Part shown: one piece after another, positions 21,304 to 31,857 of the stretch
How positions within the stretch are numbered: the first letter of the stretch is position 1
How the letters are laid out: each line of letters starts with the position of its first letter
Assembly (NCBI GenBank): GCA_037447655.1
Contig: JBBHKE010000116.1
Location: forward strand, 256,444 to 299,617
DNA length: 43,174 bases
Reading direction: 5' to 3'
Source of the DNA: Zygnema cylindricum
Lineage: Eukaryota; Streptophyta; Zygnematophyceae; Zygnematales; Zygnemataceae
The notes under the pieces: model-generated
Databases searched by the model: none
Told to the model about the DNA's origin: nothing
What the model saw: the letters and a program-made list of their open reading frames with translations, nothing else
Made by a program: the position numbers and the translations under genes

Positions 21304-21660
21304 TCACTTGTCGATAAGTCCACGCAGTAACCCGTCATCACATACGTACGAACCCTTGTAAAACAGCCGCGGACGGCGTCGGACCTCCTCGTGTATCTCG
21401 AACCACTTGCCGAAATGATCTTGTACCTTCGAAATCCTATTCATACCGAAATCGTGTTGTTTGCAATAAGTGCAACTGTCGCAAATAAAATATCTGTACC
21501 GTCGCGTCACGTACTTATCCATAAATGTCGCCTGTCGCATTATATTTCGTACTTGCGGCGTACATTTCAACCTCTTCAAATATTTTACATCGGATCGCTT
21601 CGCGATCCACCGTCCATTTCCTAACGCATTCCATATTTTTCGTACGCTTCTTCGCGTCAC
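21304..21660 (-). CDS. Hypothetical Cys-containing ORF, 118 codons
   Basis: An open frame from ATG at 21660 to a stop at 21304. It encodes a basic protein with a CDSCTYC cluster (pattern CX2CX2C) followed by KQHDFGMN, then QDHFGKWFEIHEEVRRRPR. I do not recognise it. The balanced composition and aromatic/charged C-terminal half are less repeat-like than most frames in the window. It sits among DNA-transposon remnants, so it may be a fragment of a transposon-borne gene. A chance frame cannot be excluded. Confidence 0.3.
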   Translation of the reverse strand: MTRRSVRKIWNALGNGRWIAKRSDVKYLKRLKCTPQVRNIMRQATFMDKYVTRRYRYFICDSCTYCKQHDFGMNRISKVQDHFGKWFEIHEEVRRRPRLFYKGSYVCDDGLLRGLIDK

Positions 21661-21721
21661 TTCATTTGTACTTCGTACGTTTCAAACAATTCATTTTTCA
21701 TATCGGATCGCTTCGCGATCC
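21592..21721. repeat. Two copies of a GGATCGC/GCGATCC hairpin
   Basis: A perfect 7-bp stem with TTC loop (GGATCGCTTCGCGATCC) occurs at 21592-21608 and 21705-21721, 113 bp apart and in the same context (CATATCGGATCG / ACATCGGATCG before, CCGT..AT after). The segment between them is rich in CGTAC. Possibly transposon subterminal structure. Confidence 0.6.
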
Positions 21722-21979
21722 GCCGTACATTTTCAAATTTTTGTTCGCGCCACTCACACGTCACTTTAATTTTTCTCGTACACTAACTCCCCCGAACCGC
21801 AAATCTGTTCAAAACTCCACAGTACATCATGTAAAATATATACGCACGAAACGTCGCGTGCGCACCAAATTTCACGTACGCACGAAACTAAATCTTCAAA
21901 AACAACAATGTCAACACTTTTGTTGGACGAAACACGAACATCAAATAATGCTTGACAAAATGCTTGAAAACCAGGGAAC

Positions 21980-21985
21980 ATATAT

Positions 21986-22049
<64 letters not shown>
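21980..22049. repeat. (TA)n microsatellite
   Basis: About 70 bp of almost pure TA dinucleotide, interrupted once by AAATA. Tyr/Ile-rich open frames in both directions are artefacts. Confidence 0.97.
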
Positions 22050-22051
<2 letters not shown>

Positions 22052-22850
22052 TACAATTAGTAGCCATGATCAATAAATAAGGTTTATACCAAAACAACAT
22101 CATGACAAACCAAATAATAATAAAATAAAAATAAGCGTACGAATATAAATTATAGATGAAAAAATAGTGATGAAGCTTAATAATATAAATTAATTAACAA
22201 AACAAGTTATAATGACATATACATTAATGCCATCCTAAATGGAATTCAAAGCAAATCATACCTGAACCGTCGACCATCGAAAATGGTTGAAGGTCATCGC
22301 AAAACATCAACGCTACCATTTTCGCATTTTTTTTTCGGTTACTCGTTTTCGCCACCGTTTTTGAAAGAAACTTACAAATAAGTCCCTCTGGAACTATCCG
22401 TGTCGGCAAAACTGAACATGTGTGAGTGTTAATTGTTGAAGTACCATTTGTTGACTTGTATTGATAAACTATGAAAAATATATTACAAGCAACAAAACCT
22501 CCCACTTTACTATGTATTTGTTTGATGTTCTAGTTTCATAAACATGTTCAAAATTTTCCAACAACTTGAAGTGGCCCTGCTTTCTTTCACTAGGTAATAT
22601 TAAGCAATTTCACCATTTTTTGATTTTTGAAATTCGTTTTGGATTCTAGTTTTAAGAGAAGTGATAATGCTTTTCTCCATTTTGGTGTATGACTAGGTTT
22701 TGTTTGACTTGTGGTCAAGTTTCTCTAACTTAAATAGCAATTAAATTTATCGATTTATTGTTTGAAACATGTAAGTAAGCTAATTTTTAGGATTTGTCGT
22801 GGGAAATTAACGTAATAATTTATTTCCGCTGATATATTAACTAAAAATTA
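22050..22850. other. AT-rich intergenic stretch, nothing recognised
   Basis: Scanned on both strands. Short open frames only, no domain-like composition and no clear repeat apart from general AT-richness. Confidence 0.5.
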
Positions 22851-22853
22851 CTA

Positions 22854-23300
22854 CACCGTGAATCGTTATTAGCGTAATGAAATAGATAGCGTAATGGAAC
22901 AATTAGCGTTATTTACCCTAACTGGGAATTTCAGTTTTTTCCAAAAAAATATTTAATATAATTTATCATTAACTCAAATTTTTAAAAGTGCTTTGCAATA
23001 ATTGTCGGCGCATAATATTTTCAAACAAAAATATGTGCATGTACGAAATTGATCAAATCGTACGCAGTCGCGTTTTTGTGACATCCGCGTTGTTTTTTCC
23101 AGAGCACATTTACATGCGCGTGGGTTAGGGTAATTTATTTTTTGTAATTTTTTACTTGAAAAAATACAAAATAATAAAGATATGATAGTCAGTACACCAC
23201 ACTATTTAGAAGGGCACTATATTAAAGTTATGAACCCTATTAAGCGGGGTACCTCAAATAAAGTTCATAAACATTTAGAATGATAAATTCTATTTGGTGT
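22854..23300. mobile_element. Second CACCGTGAATCG element (diverged copy of 19142-19627)
   Basis: It begins CACCGTGAATCGTTATTAGC after TA at 22852-22853. It follows the copy at 19142 through TTTATCATTAACTC, AATAATTGTCGG, CCACACTATTTAGAAGGG and GGTACCTCAAATAA. The right terminus is unclear: TTTGGTGTAA near 23296 or GGGGTTGTA near 23405 could each be the decayed end. Confidence 0.5.
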
Positions 23301-23534
23301 AACAGTAATAGTGGATCGAACTTGTTTCTAAATTGGTATTTAAGTATTACGAAAATAGAGTTTTGAATTTGATAGACGTCCGCAAAAGAATCGCACGATT
23401 TGGGGTTGTATTTTAAAAGATATTGTGATTGGTGTATTTAGGCAACAACGCGAGGTCAAAACAACGTTTGGGTGTTCATTGTTACGAGTTAAGGGTCAAA
23501 CTATCCGCGAAATTTAAAGCGTACGTTTATAAAG

Positions 23535-23564
23535 TACTAAACGAAATCAATATTTCGTTTAGTA
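23535..23564. repeat. Perfect 13-bp inverted repeat (hairpin)
   Basis: TACTAAACGAAAT and its exact complement are separated by CAAT. It belongs to a cluster of palindromes that also includes TTTCGCATGCGAAA (near 23637) and ACGAACGTTCGT (near 23658). No T-run follows, so it is not terminator-like. Confidence 0.75.
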
Positions 23565-23849
23565 AGCACGATGGTTCGTTTCGTACAATTTTTAGTACAA
23601 AACGTCACTCTCAGTTTATAAAATTTCTTAGGAAGTTTCGCATGCGAAATTTCTGACGAACGTTCGTGCGAAATTGCGTTTCGTTTGGCGCGCACTTTTG
23701 CACCTAAATGTTACGTAGTGATACGTAGCGTTTGATTGGTTAGAAATGCTACGTAGTTAGTAATAGATTTCGCACGTTTTTGCATTAGTCAGTTTGAGTC
23801 CTTGCTGATCAATGATTGGCCCAGGTAAAACCTATTCAACGGAGCATTG

Positions 23850-25196
23850 ACCAGTTTTTTGTTTCCAAATTATCTATGAAATTATCCTCATTGTTTTTAT
23901 TTTTCCCCTTTTCAATTATGGATCTTAGATGTGACTTTCTCATTTCTAAGTCATACACTCTACACTCCTTGACATCCTCAAGTACCTCCTGTCTCTTTAC
24001 TTCCCTTATACCTCCAAAAGCACATTGTTGTTTTCGTGGAATTTCTGTGTGCTTTTCTCTCTTCTCCATTCTACCCATGTGGAGAAGCTCCAAAATATCT
24101 TTATCCTCTTTCTCCTCTTCCCTTTCTTCCTCCTCATTCACATACCAACTTCTAAGTTCTTCCAAGTAAGGGCATTCCTCGATATAATGACCCGGTTCCC
24201 TACAACAGAAGCAAACCCATTTTTCCAAATCTCCCCTTTCTTTTACCCTCACTCTCTTTCCAACGAAGTTCTGATAAGGTTTACCTTTGTCTTTCTTCCT
24301 CTCATCACGATTTCGCTCGTCACCGCCGTTCTTCTCATCACGCTTCTGCTCGTCACGGCCGTTCTTCTCATCACGCTTCCACCAGTCACCACCAGCTGTA
24401 AATGCATTCACCTTGTTACTTCCCCTACGAAACTCCAAAGTGCTTTCCCTCTCAAGAATTATCCACATAGTAATGCTCTAAGTCCACGAGGATCCATCCA
24501 TTCCCTGCATACGTTAAATGATGTCTTCGTACTCATATGGGAGTTTCATGATTAGTGTATTAATATTTCTCTCCTCGGATTCACATACCCCGCACTAGCA
24601 AGCTCAACATATAACGCAACAATATCACTGCAAAACTCTATCATGCTACTGCCTTTATAAACATAGGCCTCTATTCCCTGTTTTACTAACTGCTGCCTCT
24701 ATATAGTCTCACTCTTATAAATTTGAATTAGAGTTTACCAGATTTTCGAAGACTTCGTTAGATTTAGAAGAGTGATAGCTATGGACCTAGACACATTTCT
24801 AAGTATGAGATGTTTTGCTATAATGTTTTTCACTCACAAATTTTCATATCATTTTCTTCAGTTTTTGGTTGAGTTATAATCCCCACAGGTGGAATCGTAG
24901 CCGAGAGCCTAGCTCCCTTCACCATCAGTGTCCCTTTATCCTTCTCCCCTTTTCCCCCTTCCATGGTTATAATTTTCCCTTCACCTTCCGTTGCATCCTT
25001 ACTCTGGTTGGTTTTCTGGAAAGCCCGAGATGATTCTCCATAGTGAGTTCCTCCAAAGCTCGGTGGTGGACACCTCACTTGTCCCGAAACAGTTCCCCAT
25101 AAGTGCTTTTCGAAAAGCAATCCCTCCATCGTGAACTCCTTATAAGTGAAGTCTGTTCCATCAAATATAGGCACCCTAGATGGTGGGCCCATAAAG
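23850..25196 (-). pseudogene. Non-autonomous copia C1: gag
   Basis: The minus-strand gag begins inside the adjoining LTR, in frame through MGPPSRVPIFDG at 25192. It continues in pieces to a nucleocapsid with three about 10-residue basic repeats of the KRDEKNGGDE type and a zinc knuckle CFCCREPGHYIEEC (CX2CX4HX4C intact). An acidic region and the linker VYDLEMRKSHL follow. This matches C2 to the residue NWS near 23850, where similarity ends abruptly, so the RNase H tail and 3' LTR are gone. No protease, integrase or reverse transcriptase is present. Stops and frame breaks near 24480-24830 make it non-functional. Confidence 0.82.
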
Positions 25197-25562
25197 TGTA
25201 ATTCTATGGGCTCGATTGCCACACAAAATTTGCAGGTCCAAATAAGCTAATCTAGAAAGTGCTGACTCCAAGTATATATAAACCCAAATGATTGACCCCT
25301 TGACAATAAGAACCCTATTATAGCTTCACCTCTATGAAATAAGACTTTTTGTGTGCTTAGTTCCACCACAAAATGCAAAGTTAGAATATGAGTTTCGGAT
25401 AACATTCCCCACTTTGACTTTCCCTTAGAAATGCAACCACCTTCGCAGCCAAACACTGTGATTGACTATACCCCTATGTAGCTTGGACTCCCCGAGTCCG
25501 TAGCAAAAAGGATCACTGAAAATGGGCAACTAATTTGATAGATATGGCTGGCCAAAGTTAGC

Positions 25563-25570
25563 CTTTTATA
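25563..25570 (-). promoter_or_regulatory. TATA box of the C-type LTR
   Basis: Reads TATAAAAG on the element strand, about 135-140 bp downstream of the GTAC motifs and about 370 bp before the LTR end. The same box is at 28729-28736 in the other C2 LTR fragment. In D and E LTRs the corresponding site has decayed to forms such as TACAAAAGG. Confidence 0.6.
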
Positions 25571-25704
25571 CAAAAGTGCCCTCTGGGAAAGAGGTGGCTA
25601 CCTACCAAAATATTATAAGTCTTAAAACCCCTCTCTAAGCCACCTAGTATTGAGGTACGAACAAATCACATGATTGTACCGTACAAAAAGGTACTACGAC
25701 CGAT

Positions 25705-25817
25705 GTATTTTTTGTACGGCTTGTGTACGTCAAGGTCATTGAGTGGACGCGTGTCCGGATATCACTCGTCCTTAGGTTCCCTAGAATTCGCGCAACCAAA
25801 TGTTATCTCTCCACGTG
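25705..25817 (-). promoter_or_regulatory. LTR module: G-box plus GTAC triplet (C LTR)
   Basis: CACGTG at 25812-25817, GTAC at 25725 and 25714, and a GTAT variant at 25705 (offsets 11 and 9 bp). The spacing between the G-box and the triplet is the same as in the other LTRs, within 1 bp. Confidence 0.6.
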
Positions 25818-26373
25818 TCGCCAGGTCAGGCCACGTCTTAAAACGCCAAGGCGGCCATCTCGGAATTCCAGCTCGTACCACGGCCATCGATGAAGACCGA
25901 CATTTAATACTGATCGTCGAAATAAAATGTCGTTTCGTTTATTCCGTGCGGTCTGGAATACGTGCGGTCTAATTCATTTCCGTGTATAGTCCGTCTCGTA
26001 ATTTAATGAATAGAGCATATTGCGTTGATAATGTTTATATAGTTATCGTACCTAATATACTCCAGCACTGGTCTTAGTCTATAGGATAAAGCTACTAGTT
26101 AACGGCTAGTCTGGCGGACGTTAGATACCAAGATCAATTCCTGGTGCCGACAACCACTTTTTGAGATAGACTAAATCTAGCCTATTCTCTGTCTCCTTTG
26201 GACAGCATAGGCAACCATAGTTCTAGCTCTCTCTCCTGTCTTCGTTGACTGCAACAAGTATGGGGACTAGAGAGTGGAGCGACAAACAGGTTGCCTTCGC
26301 TAAATATTTCCTTTTTTATTTCTTATTCAGACTTAGAAAACACATGATTTTCAACACTCCCCTTATTTCTAGT

Positions 26374-27126
26374 CTACTTAAGAAAAAACATGTTTCTTCT
26401 TTTCTTTCTCTTCTTTCTTTTCCCTTCATAAAACGTTAAGTGAATACCTTCGTGTTTAAAGAAGTGTATTAAATGAGCCGAAATAAACATTGCATCTTGT
26501 TGGTCACACATTATATTTCGCATGCCATTTTTTATAAATCCGAGCTCATGGAGCAAGGATTTTATCAACCTCATCCCTTTTTTATTAGAGCGACATGTAT
26601 ATTCCCTCTTTGCAGTTCAAACGGCTAGTCCCATCCCGAATCTGCAACACGAACCCAAATGCTAACCGTTTAACCCTTTTACAAGCACACCTTCATAGAT
26701 GGAATCACTCCCACTAGTGATGTCAAAACCATTACCCCCCAAAATTACCCTTAAATCAGGAATCCCCACTAAGTTCCTCATAAAATCTACATCTTCCGAA
26801 CTCATATTTTTTTCCATGATAATTACCCCATTTTTTGAACTTTCCTCACTCTCTCCTATGGAATTTTTTCCACTATCACTTTCTATATTTATTCCCAAAA
26901 TATATTTCTCCTCCCCTAACCCTTTAATCAAATGTTCCTCTTCTCCCCTATCCTTTGAAACCCCCCTTAGATTTACTTCTCTTCTTTTCTCGGAATCCGT
27001 TGAAGTCTCACTTTCCGACCAGTTTTTAGTTTCCAAATTATCTATGAAATTATCCTCACTATTTTTATTTTTCCCCTTTTCAATTATGGATCCTAGATGT
27101 GACTTTCTCATTTCTAAGTCATACAC
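26374..27126 (-). pseudogene. C2: linker plus RNase H-like tail
   Basis: Downstream of the gag of C2 the element encodes a charged linker and then GEEKYILGINIESDSGKN. This corresponds to the end of copia reverse transcriptase (GEARYILGIQ in E). It is followed almost at once by an RNase H segment (RNLVGIPDLRVILGGNGFDI, then NIMCDQQDAMFISAHLI in a second frame after a break near 26600). Protease, integrase and nearly all of reverse transcriptase are missing, so gag and the polymerase tail have been joined by internal deletion. The catalytic SD of the RNase H is retained as GSDSIYEG, but the rest is diverged. The same structure is seen in A2. Confidence 0.75.
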
Positions 27127-27127
27127 T

Positions 27128-28368
27128 CTAAAATCCTTGACATCCTGAAGAACCTCCTCTCTCTTTTACTTCCCTTATACCTCCAAAAGCACATTGTTGC
27201 TCTCGTGGAATTTCTGTGTGCTTTTCTCTCTTTTCTATTCTACCCATGTGAAGAAGCTCCAAAATATCTTCATCCTCTTTCTCCTCTTCTTTTTCTTCTT
27301 CCTCATTCACATACCAACTTTTAAGTTCTTCTAAGCAAGGGCATTCATCGAGATAATGACCCGGTTCCCTACAACAGAAGCAAACCCCTTTTTCCAAAGC
27401 TCCCCTTTCTTTTCCTCTCCCTCTCTTTCCACCGAAGTCCTGATAAGGTTTACCTTTGTCTTTCTTCCTCTCATCACGCTTCCGCTTGTCACCGCCGTTC
27501 TTCTCAATACGCTTCCGCTTGTCACCGTTGTTCTTCTCATCACGCTTTCGCCAGTCACCACCAGCTGTAAATGCATTCACCTTGTTACTTCCCCTACGAA
27601 ACTCCAAAGTGCTTTCCCTCACAAGAATTATACCCATTTGTAATGCTCCAAGTCTAAGAGGAGCCATCCATTCCCTCCATACGGTAAATGATGTCTTCGT
27701 ACTCATATGGGAGTTTCATGATAAGTGTATTAATATTTCTCTCCTCAGATTCCACGTATCCCGCACTAGCAAGCTCAACATATAACGCAGCAATATCATT
27801 GCAAAACTCTATCATGCTACCGCCATTATAAACATAGGCCTCTATTTCTTATTTTACTAACCGCTGTCTCTGTATAGTCTCACCTTTATAAATTTGAATT
27901 AGTCTTTCCCAGATTTCTGATGACTTGGTTAGATTTAAAAGAGTGATAGCTATGGACTTAGACACATTTCTAAGTATGAGATGTTTTGCTATAGTGTTTT
28001 TACACTCCCAATTTTTTTTGTCATTTTCTTCAATTTTTGGTTGAGTTATAATCCCCAAAGGTGGAATCATAGCCGGAAGCCTAGCTCCCCTCACCACCGG
28101 TGTCCCTTTATCCTTCTCCACTTTTCCCCCTTCCATGGTTATAATTTTCCCTTCACCTTCCGTTACATCCTTACTCTGGTTGGTTTTTTGGAAATCCCAA
28201 GATGATTCTCCATAGTGAGTTCCTCTAAAGCACGTTGGTGGACACCTCACTTGTCCCGAAAGAATTCCCCATAAGTGCTTTTCGAAAAGCAATCCCTACA
28301 TCGTGAACTCCCAATAAGTGAAGTCTGTTCCATCAAACATAGGCACCCTAGATGGTGGGCCCATAAGA
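27128..28368 (-). pseudogene. C2: gag
   Basis: Gag starts as in C1, within the LTR, passing MGPPSRVPMFDGTDF at 28364. A stop interrupts it at about 28299, before GLLFEKHLWG. The capsid region contains NTIAKHLILRNVSKSIAITL and SEIWERLIQIYKGETI, typical of the copia UBN2/Retrotran_gag domain. The nucleocapsid has basic repeats (KRDEKNNGDKRKR and further units) and an intact knuckle CFCCREPGHYLDEC near 27385-27344. It is closely similar to C1 throughout. The frame is broken near 27150 and 27700-27850. Confidence 0.82.
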
Positions 28369-28759
28369 TGTAATTCTATAAGCTCCATTGCCACACAAAA
28401 TTCGCATGCCCAAAATAGATAATCTAAATAGTGCTGACTCCAATTATATATAACCCAAATGATTGACCATTTGACAATCAGAACCCCAATATAACTTCAC
28501 TTTTGTGAAATAAGACTTCTGTGAGCTAAGTTCCACCACAGATTGGAAAGTTTGAATATGAGTTTTACATTCACCACTTTGACTTTCCCTTAGAAATGCA
28601 GCCACCGTGGCAGGCAAACACTTTGACCGACTACACCTTCGTGTAGCCTTGACTCGCGTGAGTATGGAGCAAAAAGAATCACTGAAAATGGTCATTTGAG
28701 TTGATAGATATAGTTAGCAAAAGTTAGCCTTTTATAGAAGAGTGCTCTGAGGAAGAGAG
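28369..28759 (-). mobile_element. C2 5' LTR, 3' fragment
   Basis: In element orientation the LTR ends at 28369 with ATAGAATTACA, as in the middle LTR. It aligns with that LTR as far as 28759 (GGAAGAGAG), where it is cut by the TG...CA end of the E LTR. It retains the TATAAAAG box (28729-28736). The missing 5' part may be represented by the 55-bp stub at 35101-35156. Confidence 0.75.
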
Positions 28760-29826
28760 TGCAACTCTGAGACCTTCATAGGTCCTCAGAGTAGGCAGCT
28801 CACATGAAGCATCTAGGATAACCCTGACCCTTTTGTGTTTCGGCAAGAATAACTGCCACCCTGGAAAACAAAAACTTTGACCACAATCACCCCTGTGAAG
28901 GCAAGACTCCTGTGAGTCAATAGCGAAAAGAATCTCTAAATTTGCTCCCTTGAGCAGTTAGTTATGGAGGGTCAAAGTTGACCTTTTGTAAAGAAGTTCT
29001 CTAGGAGAGAGGGTCATATCTACCAATTTTTTCCAAGTCCTATCTCTCTCAAAATCTGTATCTACTGATGTAAGGCATTAATCATATTACACTGCCGTAC
29101 ACAAAAGTAAAGTAGCCGGTGTACTTTCTGTACGAATATTGTACGACATGCCCTAAATGTCGACACATGTCATATCAAGATCGGTCTCGTAATTCCCAGA
29201 GATGCTGCGATCCAATGTAGTTTTGTCACGTGTCATCCAATGTGGCGATGACCACAAACCGCCAAGATTCTCTTCCGCAAACTTGACATTCTTCTCGCCC
29301 GTCTGATTGAATGCAGATTTCAATCGTACTCGTCATAAATACTTGCGGGGCATTTGTTTCGTTTAAAGAAACAAATGCGCGGTACTCATTTCTTATCCAA
29401 ACCGTAATCCGTATTTTTACATAACTGAATCTATGTATCTTGTAAATAGTTGCCGTTAAATGAATTATCCTACGTGGCAACATTTTAATAACTAAGAAAC
29501 CCTATAACATGTAACTCTAGTCCTAGACGTAATGGATAAGTCTACCGGCTACCGGTGAATATATCAAACGACATGTATCAGTATCAAATCTTGGATTTGA
29601 CATCTTCCGTTTTATTAAAAAAACTACCTATCCGTAAATCAACTAATCTATTTCACGTAAACCTCAAGATAGCCTACGTAGCCAAGGCTCTAGCTTCCTC
29701 TCCAATTTTCAGTGACTGCAACAAGTGTGGGAGTTGAAGAGAGGAGCTAGAGGCAGATTGCATCGTCTTCTTTTCTACATTATATTTTAGACCTAGAAAA
29801 TACTAAAAGAACCATCAATTTCTACA
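28760..29826 (-). mobile_element. 3' LTR of copia E/F, 1067 bp
   Basis: In element orientation it runs from TGTAGAAATTGATGG (29826) to GAGTTGCA (28760). A polypurine tract AAAATAAGGAGAG (complement of 29827-29839) lies upstream. It is of the same type as the LTRs of D, from which the C-type LTR differs at both ends. It carries a G-box at 29227-29232 and GTAC at 29141, 29130 and 29121. Confidence 0.86.
29121..29232 (-). promoter_or_regulatory. LTR module: G-box plus GTAC triplet (E LTR)
   Basis: CACGTG at 29227-29232 and three perfect GTAC tetramers at 29141, 29130 and 29121, with offsets of 11 and 9 bp as in the other LTRs. Confidence 0.6.
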
Positions 29827-29850
29827 CTCTCCTTATTTTCTAGTCACTCT

Positions 29851-30480
29851 TTATTTCAGACCACACTTCTCTCTGCAAAAAATTAGCTTAGGGGAAGGCA
29901 CAGGTTTGGTCATCATATCTGCTACCATCTCGCTATCTAGTCGGTACTCTAAACTGATAATTTTGTTTTCTACTTTCTCTCTAACAAAACTTAGTCTAAT
30001 GTCCATGTTTTTGGCTTTATAATGATGTTTAGGATTGGCAAAAATAGCGATTGCTGCGTGATTATCACAAAAACAAATTTTGCACACCACTCTTAAGGTA
30101 ACCATGCTCACCAAGCAAAGACTTCACCCACCTCAATTCTTTTACACCAGAGCAAGAGGCCATATACTCAGCATCCCTGGTGGACAAAGCAATAACCTTT
30201 TGCTGTTTGCTACTCCAACATCAAGCCCCATCACCCAGATATAATACATATCCAGAAGTACATCTCCTCATCGGAGCATCACCATAACTTGCATCACTCC
30301 AAGTAGTGATGTTAGTATTCTCCCCACCCAAATGCAACCATAGATCCCTAGTTCCCATCAAATATCTAAAGACTCTTTTAGCTGCATCCAAATACTTCTT
30401 AATGGGAGCATTTAGACTTCCACTCAGCACTCATACAGCTGCAGCTAAATCTGGCCGCGTACAATTTATAAAATAGATTA
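29851..30480 (-). pseudogene. Copia E: RNase H domain
   Basis: Two frames give a nearly complete RNase H. The 30430-30221 frame holds KRVFRYLMGTRDLWLHLGG, the catalytic SDASYG and RRCTSGYVLYLGDG. The 30114-29851 frame holds FCDNHAAIAIFANPKHHYKA, KNMDIRLSFVREKV and ADMMTKPVPSPKL, the usual copia C-terminus. A stop in the CCWSS region and a frame break near 30120 make it inactive. It ends just before the polypurine tract. Confidence 0.88.
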
Positions 30481-30599
30481 GGCTTCCCACTACTTGCATG
30501 TAAGGAATAGTCTGCATGAACTTCTGTTTTTCAGGTCTTCGTTCCTCGTCTAAGAATATGACTCTTTCATCCTCACTCCCCTCACTTCCCTTCTTTAAC

Positions 30600-31784
30600 T
30601 CCATTGGAGTTGTACAACTATTAGGCTTTATCCATTTGAAAATTTTCCAACATGTTCCCTATTGCTTCCTTTTGAGTTAATCTTATAATATTTCTTTCTC
30701 GGTCTCTTTCTACTTGAATTCCCAAAATATATCTTGCCTCCCCCATATGGTTTATTTCAAATCTCCCTTAAAGATCGGTTTTCAGTTTATTAATTTTTTG
30801 AATTGATTTACTTAAAACATGCAAATCATCAACATAAATTGCAATAAATATAACACCTTCCTCATCTTCAAAAACATAGATTGAGTGATATGAGCTGATC
30901 CGGATATATCCCAGATCGGTAACAAACTCATCAAGCTTCTTATTCCACAGTCAAGGCGCTTGTTTTAAACCATAAAGAGATTTAATCAGCAGGCATTCCT
31001 TACTCTCCTCTCCTTCCTCCACAAATCCTTCGGGTTTTCGCATGAAGATCTCCTCTTCCAATTATCCATGCAAAAATGCTGTCTTGATGTCCATGTGGTG
31101 CACCTCCATGTCTTCCGCTGCTGCCAGACTAAGAAGTATGCGGACGAAGGGAAATCTGACGTCCAGGGCAAAGGTTTCCTCGTAGTCGATTCCTTCTTTC
31201 TGTGCAAATCCTTTTGCCACTAATCGGACTTTGTAACGCTCAATAGTGTTATCCGGGTTCAGTTTTAATTTGAAGACCCACTTACAACCGATTGGTTTTC
31301 GGTTAGGTGGACAATCCACCAGCTCCCAAGTATCGGTTGACATAATTGAGGCCATCTCCTCATTGATGGTTGTCTTCCACCGGTTCCTTTCAGGACAAGT
31401 CATCGCCTCTCCATAAGTTTGAGGTTCATCTTGATGAGATAATTTTGTTACTTTGTTATTAACCTGTTTTTCTTGCAATATTTTGCTACTTCTTCTTCCC
31501 CCCCCAAAATTTGTGGCCAGAACAGATGGTTCTCGTGGGTTCTTTCGAACAATCTTGGCTTCTCCCCTGTCACTTAATTTCGAATCAATTTCCACCACGT
31601 CTTCCGCTTCGGGTAGAGTTTCCGCAACCGAGTCGTTTTCGGTCTGATTTGTACCTGCAACAATGTCATCTTCTCTAAAACCTACATAGTTAGGAAGCTC
31701 AAAGTCATCAGAAATTTCTGACTCAAATCTGATTTTTACTAACTTTGTATACTTGAAGGAATCCACAAACTTTCCTTCATCCAT
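30600..31784 (-). pseudogene. Copia E: reverse transcriptase
   Basis: The linker with YGEAMTCPERNRWKTTINEE leads into RT: KPIGCKWVFKLKLNPDNTIE, RLVAKGFAQKEGIDYEETF and HHMDIKTAFLHG, which keeps the first catalytic Asp. A stop follows FLHG near 31062. The next pieces give LIKSLYGLKQAP, then IFIAIYVDDLHVLSKS near 30850-30800 with both Asp of the YVDD box, and GEARYILGIQVERDRERN near 30775-30700. Several stops show it is dead, but its catalytic residues are better kept than in D. Confidence 0.88.
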
Positions 31785-31857
31785 AATTAGTAGATGCTTT
31801 ACTAAGATTATATCTTCCCTTTTTAGATCATAAACTATATATCCTTTAACATCCTCA

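Larger units (their letters stand above)
25197..26356 (-). mobile_element. Complete copia LTR shared by C1 and C2, 1160 bp
   Basis: In element orientation it runs from TGTTGAAAATCATG (26356) to ...GAATTACA (25197), so it has TG...CA ends. A polypurine tract AGAAATAAGGGGAG lies just upstream (complement of 26357-26370). It is at once the 3' LTR of C2 and the 5' LTR of C1, a head-to-tail arrangement expected from unequal recombination between LTRs. It holds a TATAAAAG box (25563-25570), the G-box/GTAC module (25705-25817), and the conserved ACTGCAACAAGTATGGGG block. Confidence 0.88.

Noticed and set aside
21766-22103. Tyr/Ile-rich open frames
   Set aside because: Generated by the TA dinucleotide microsatellite.
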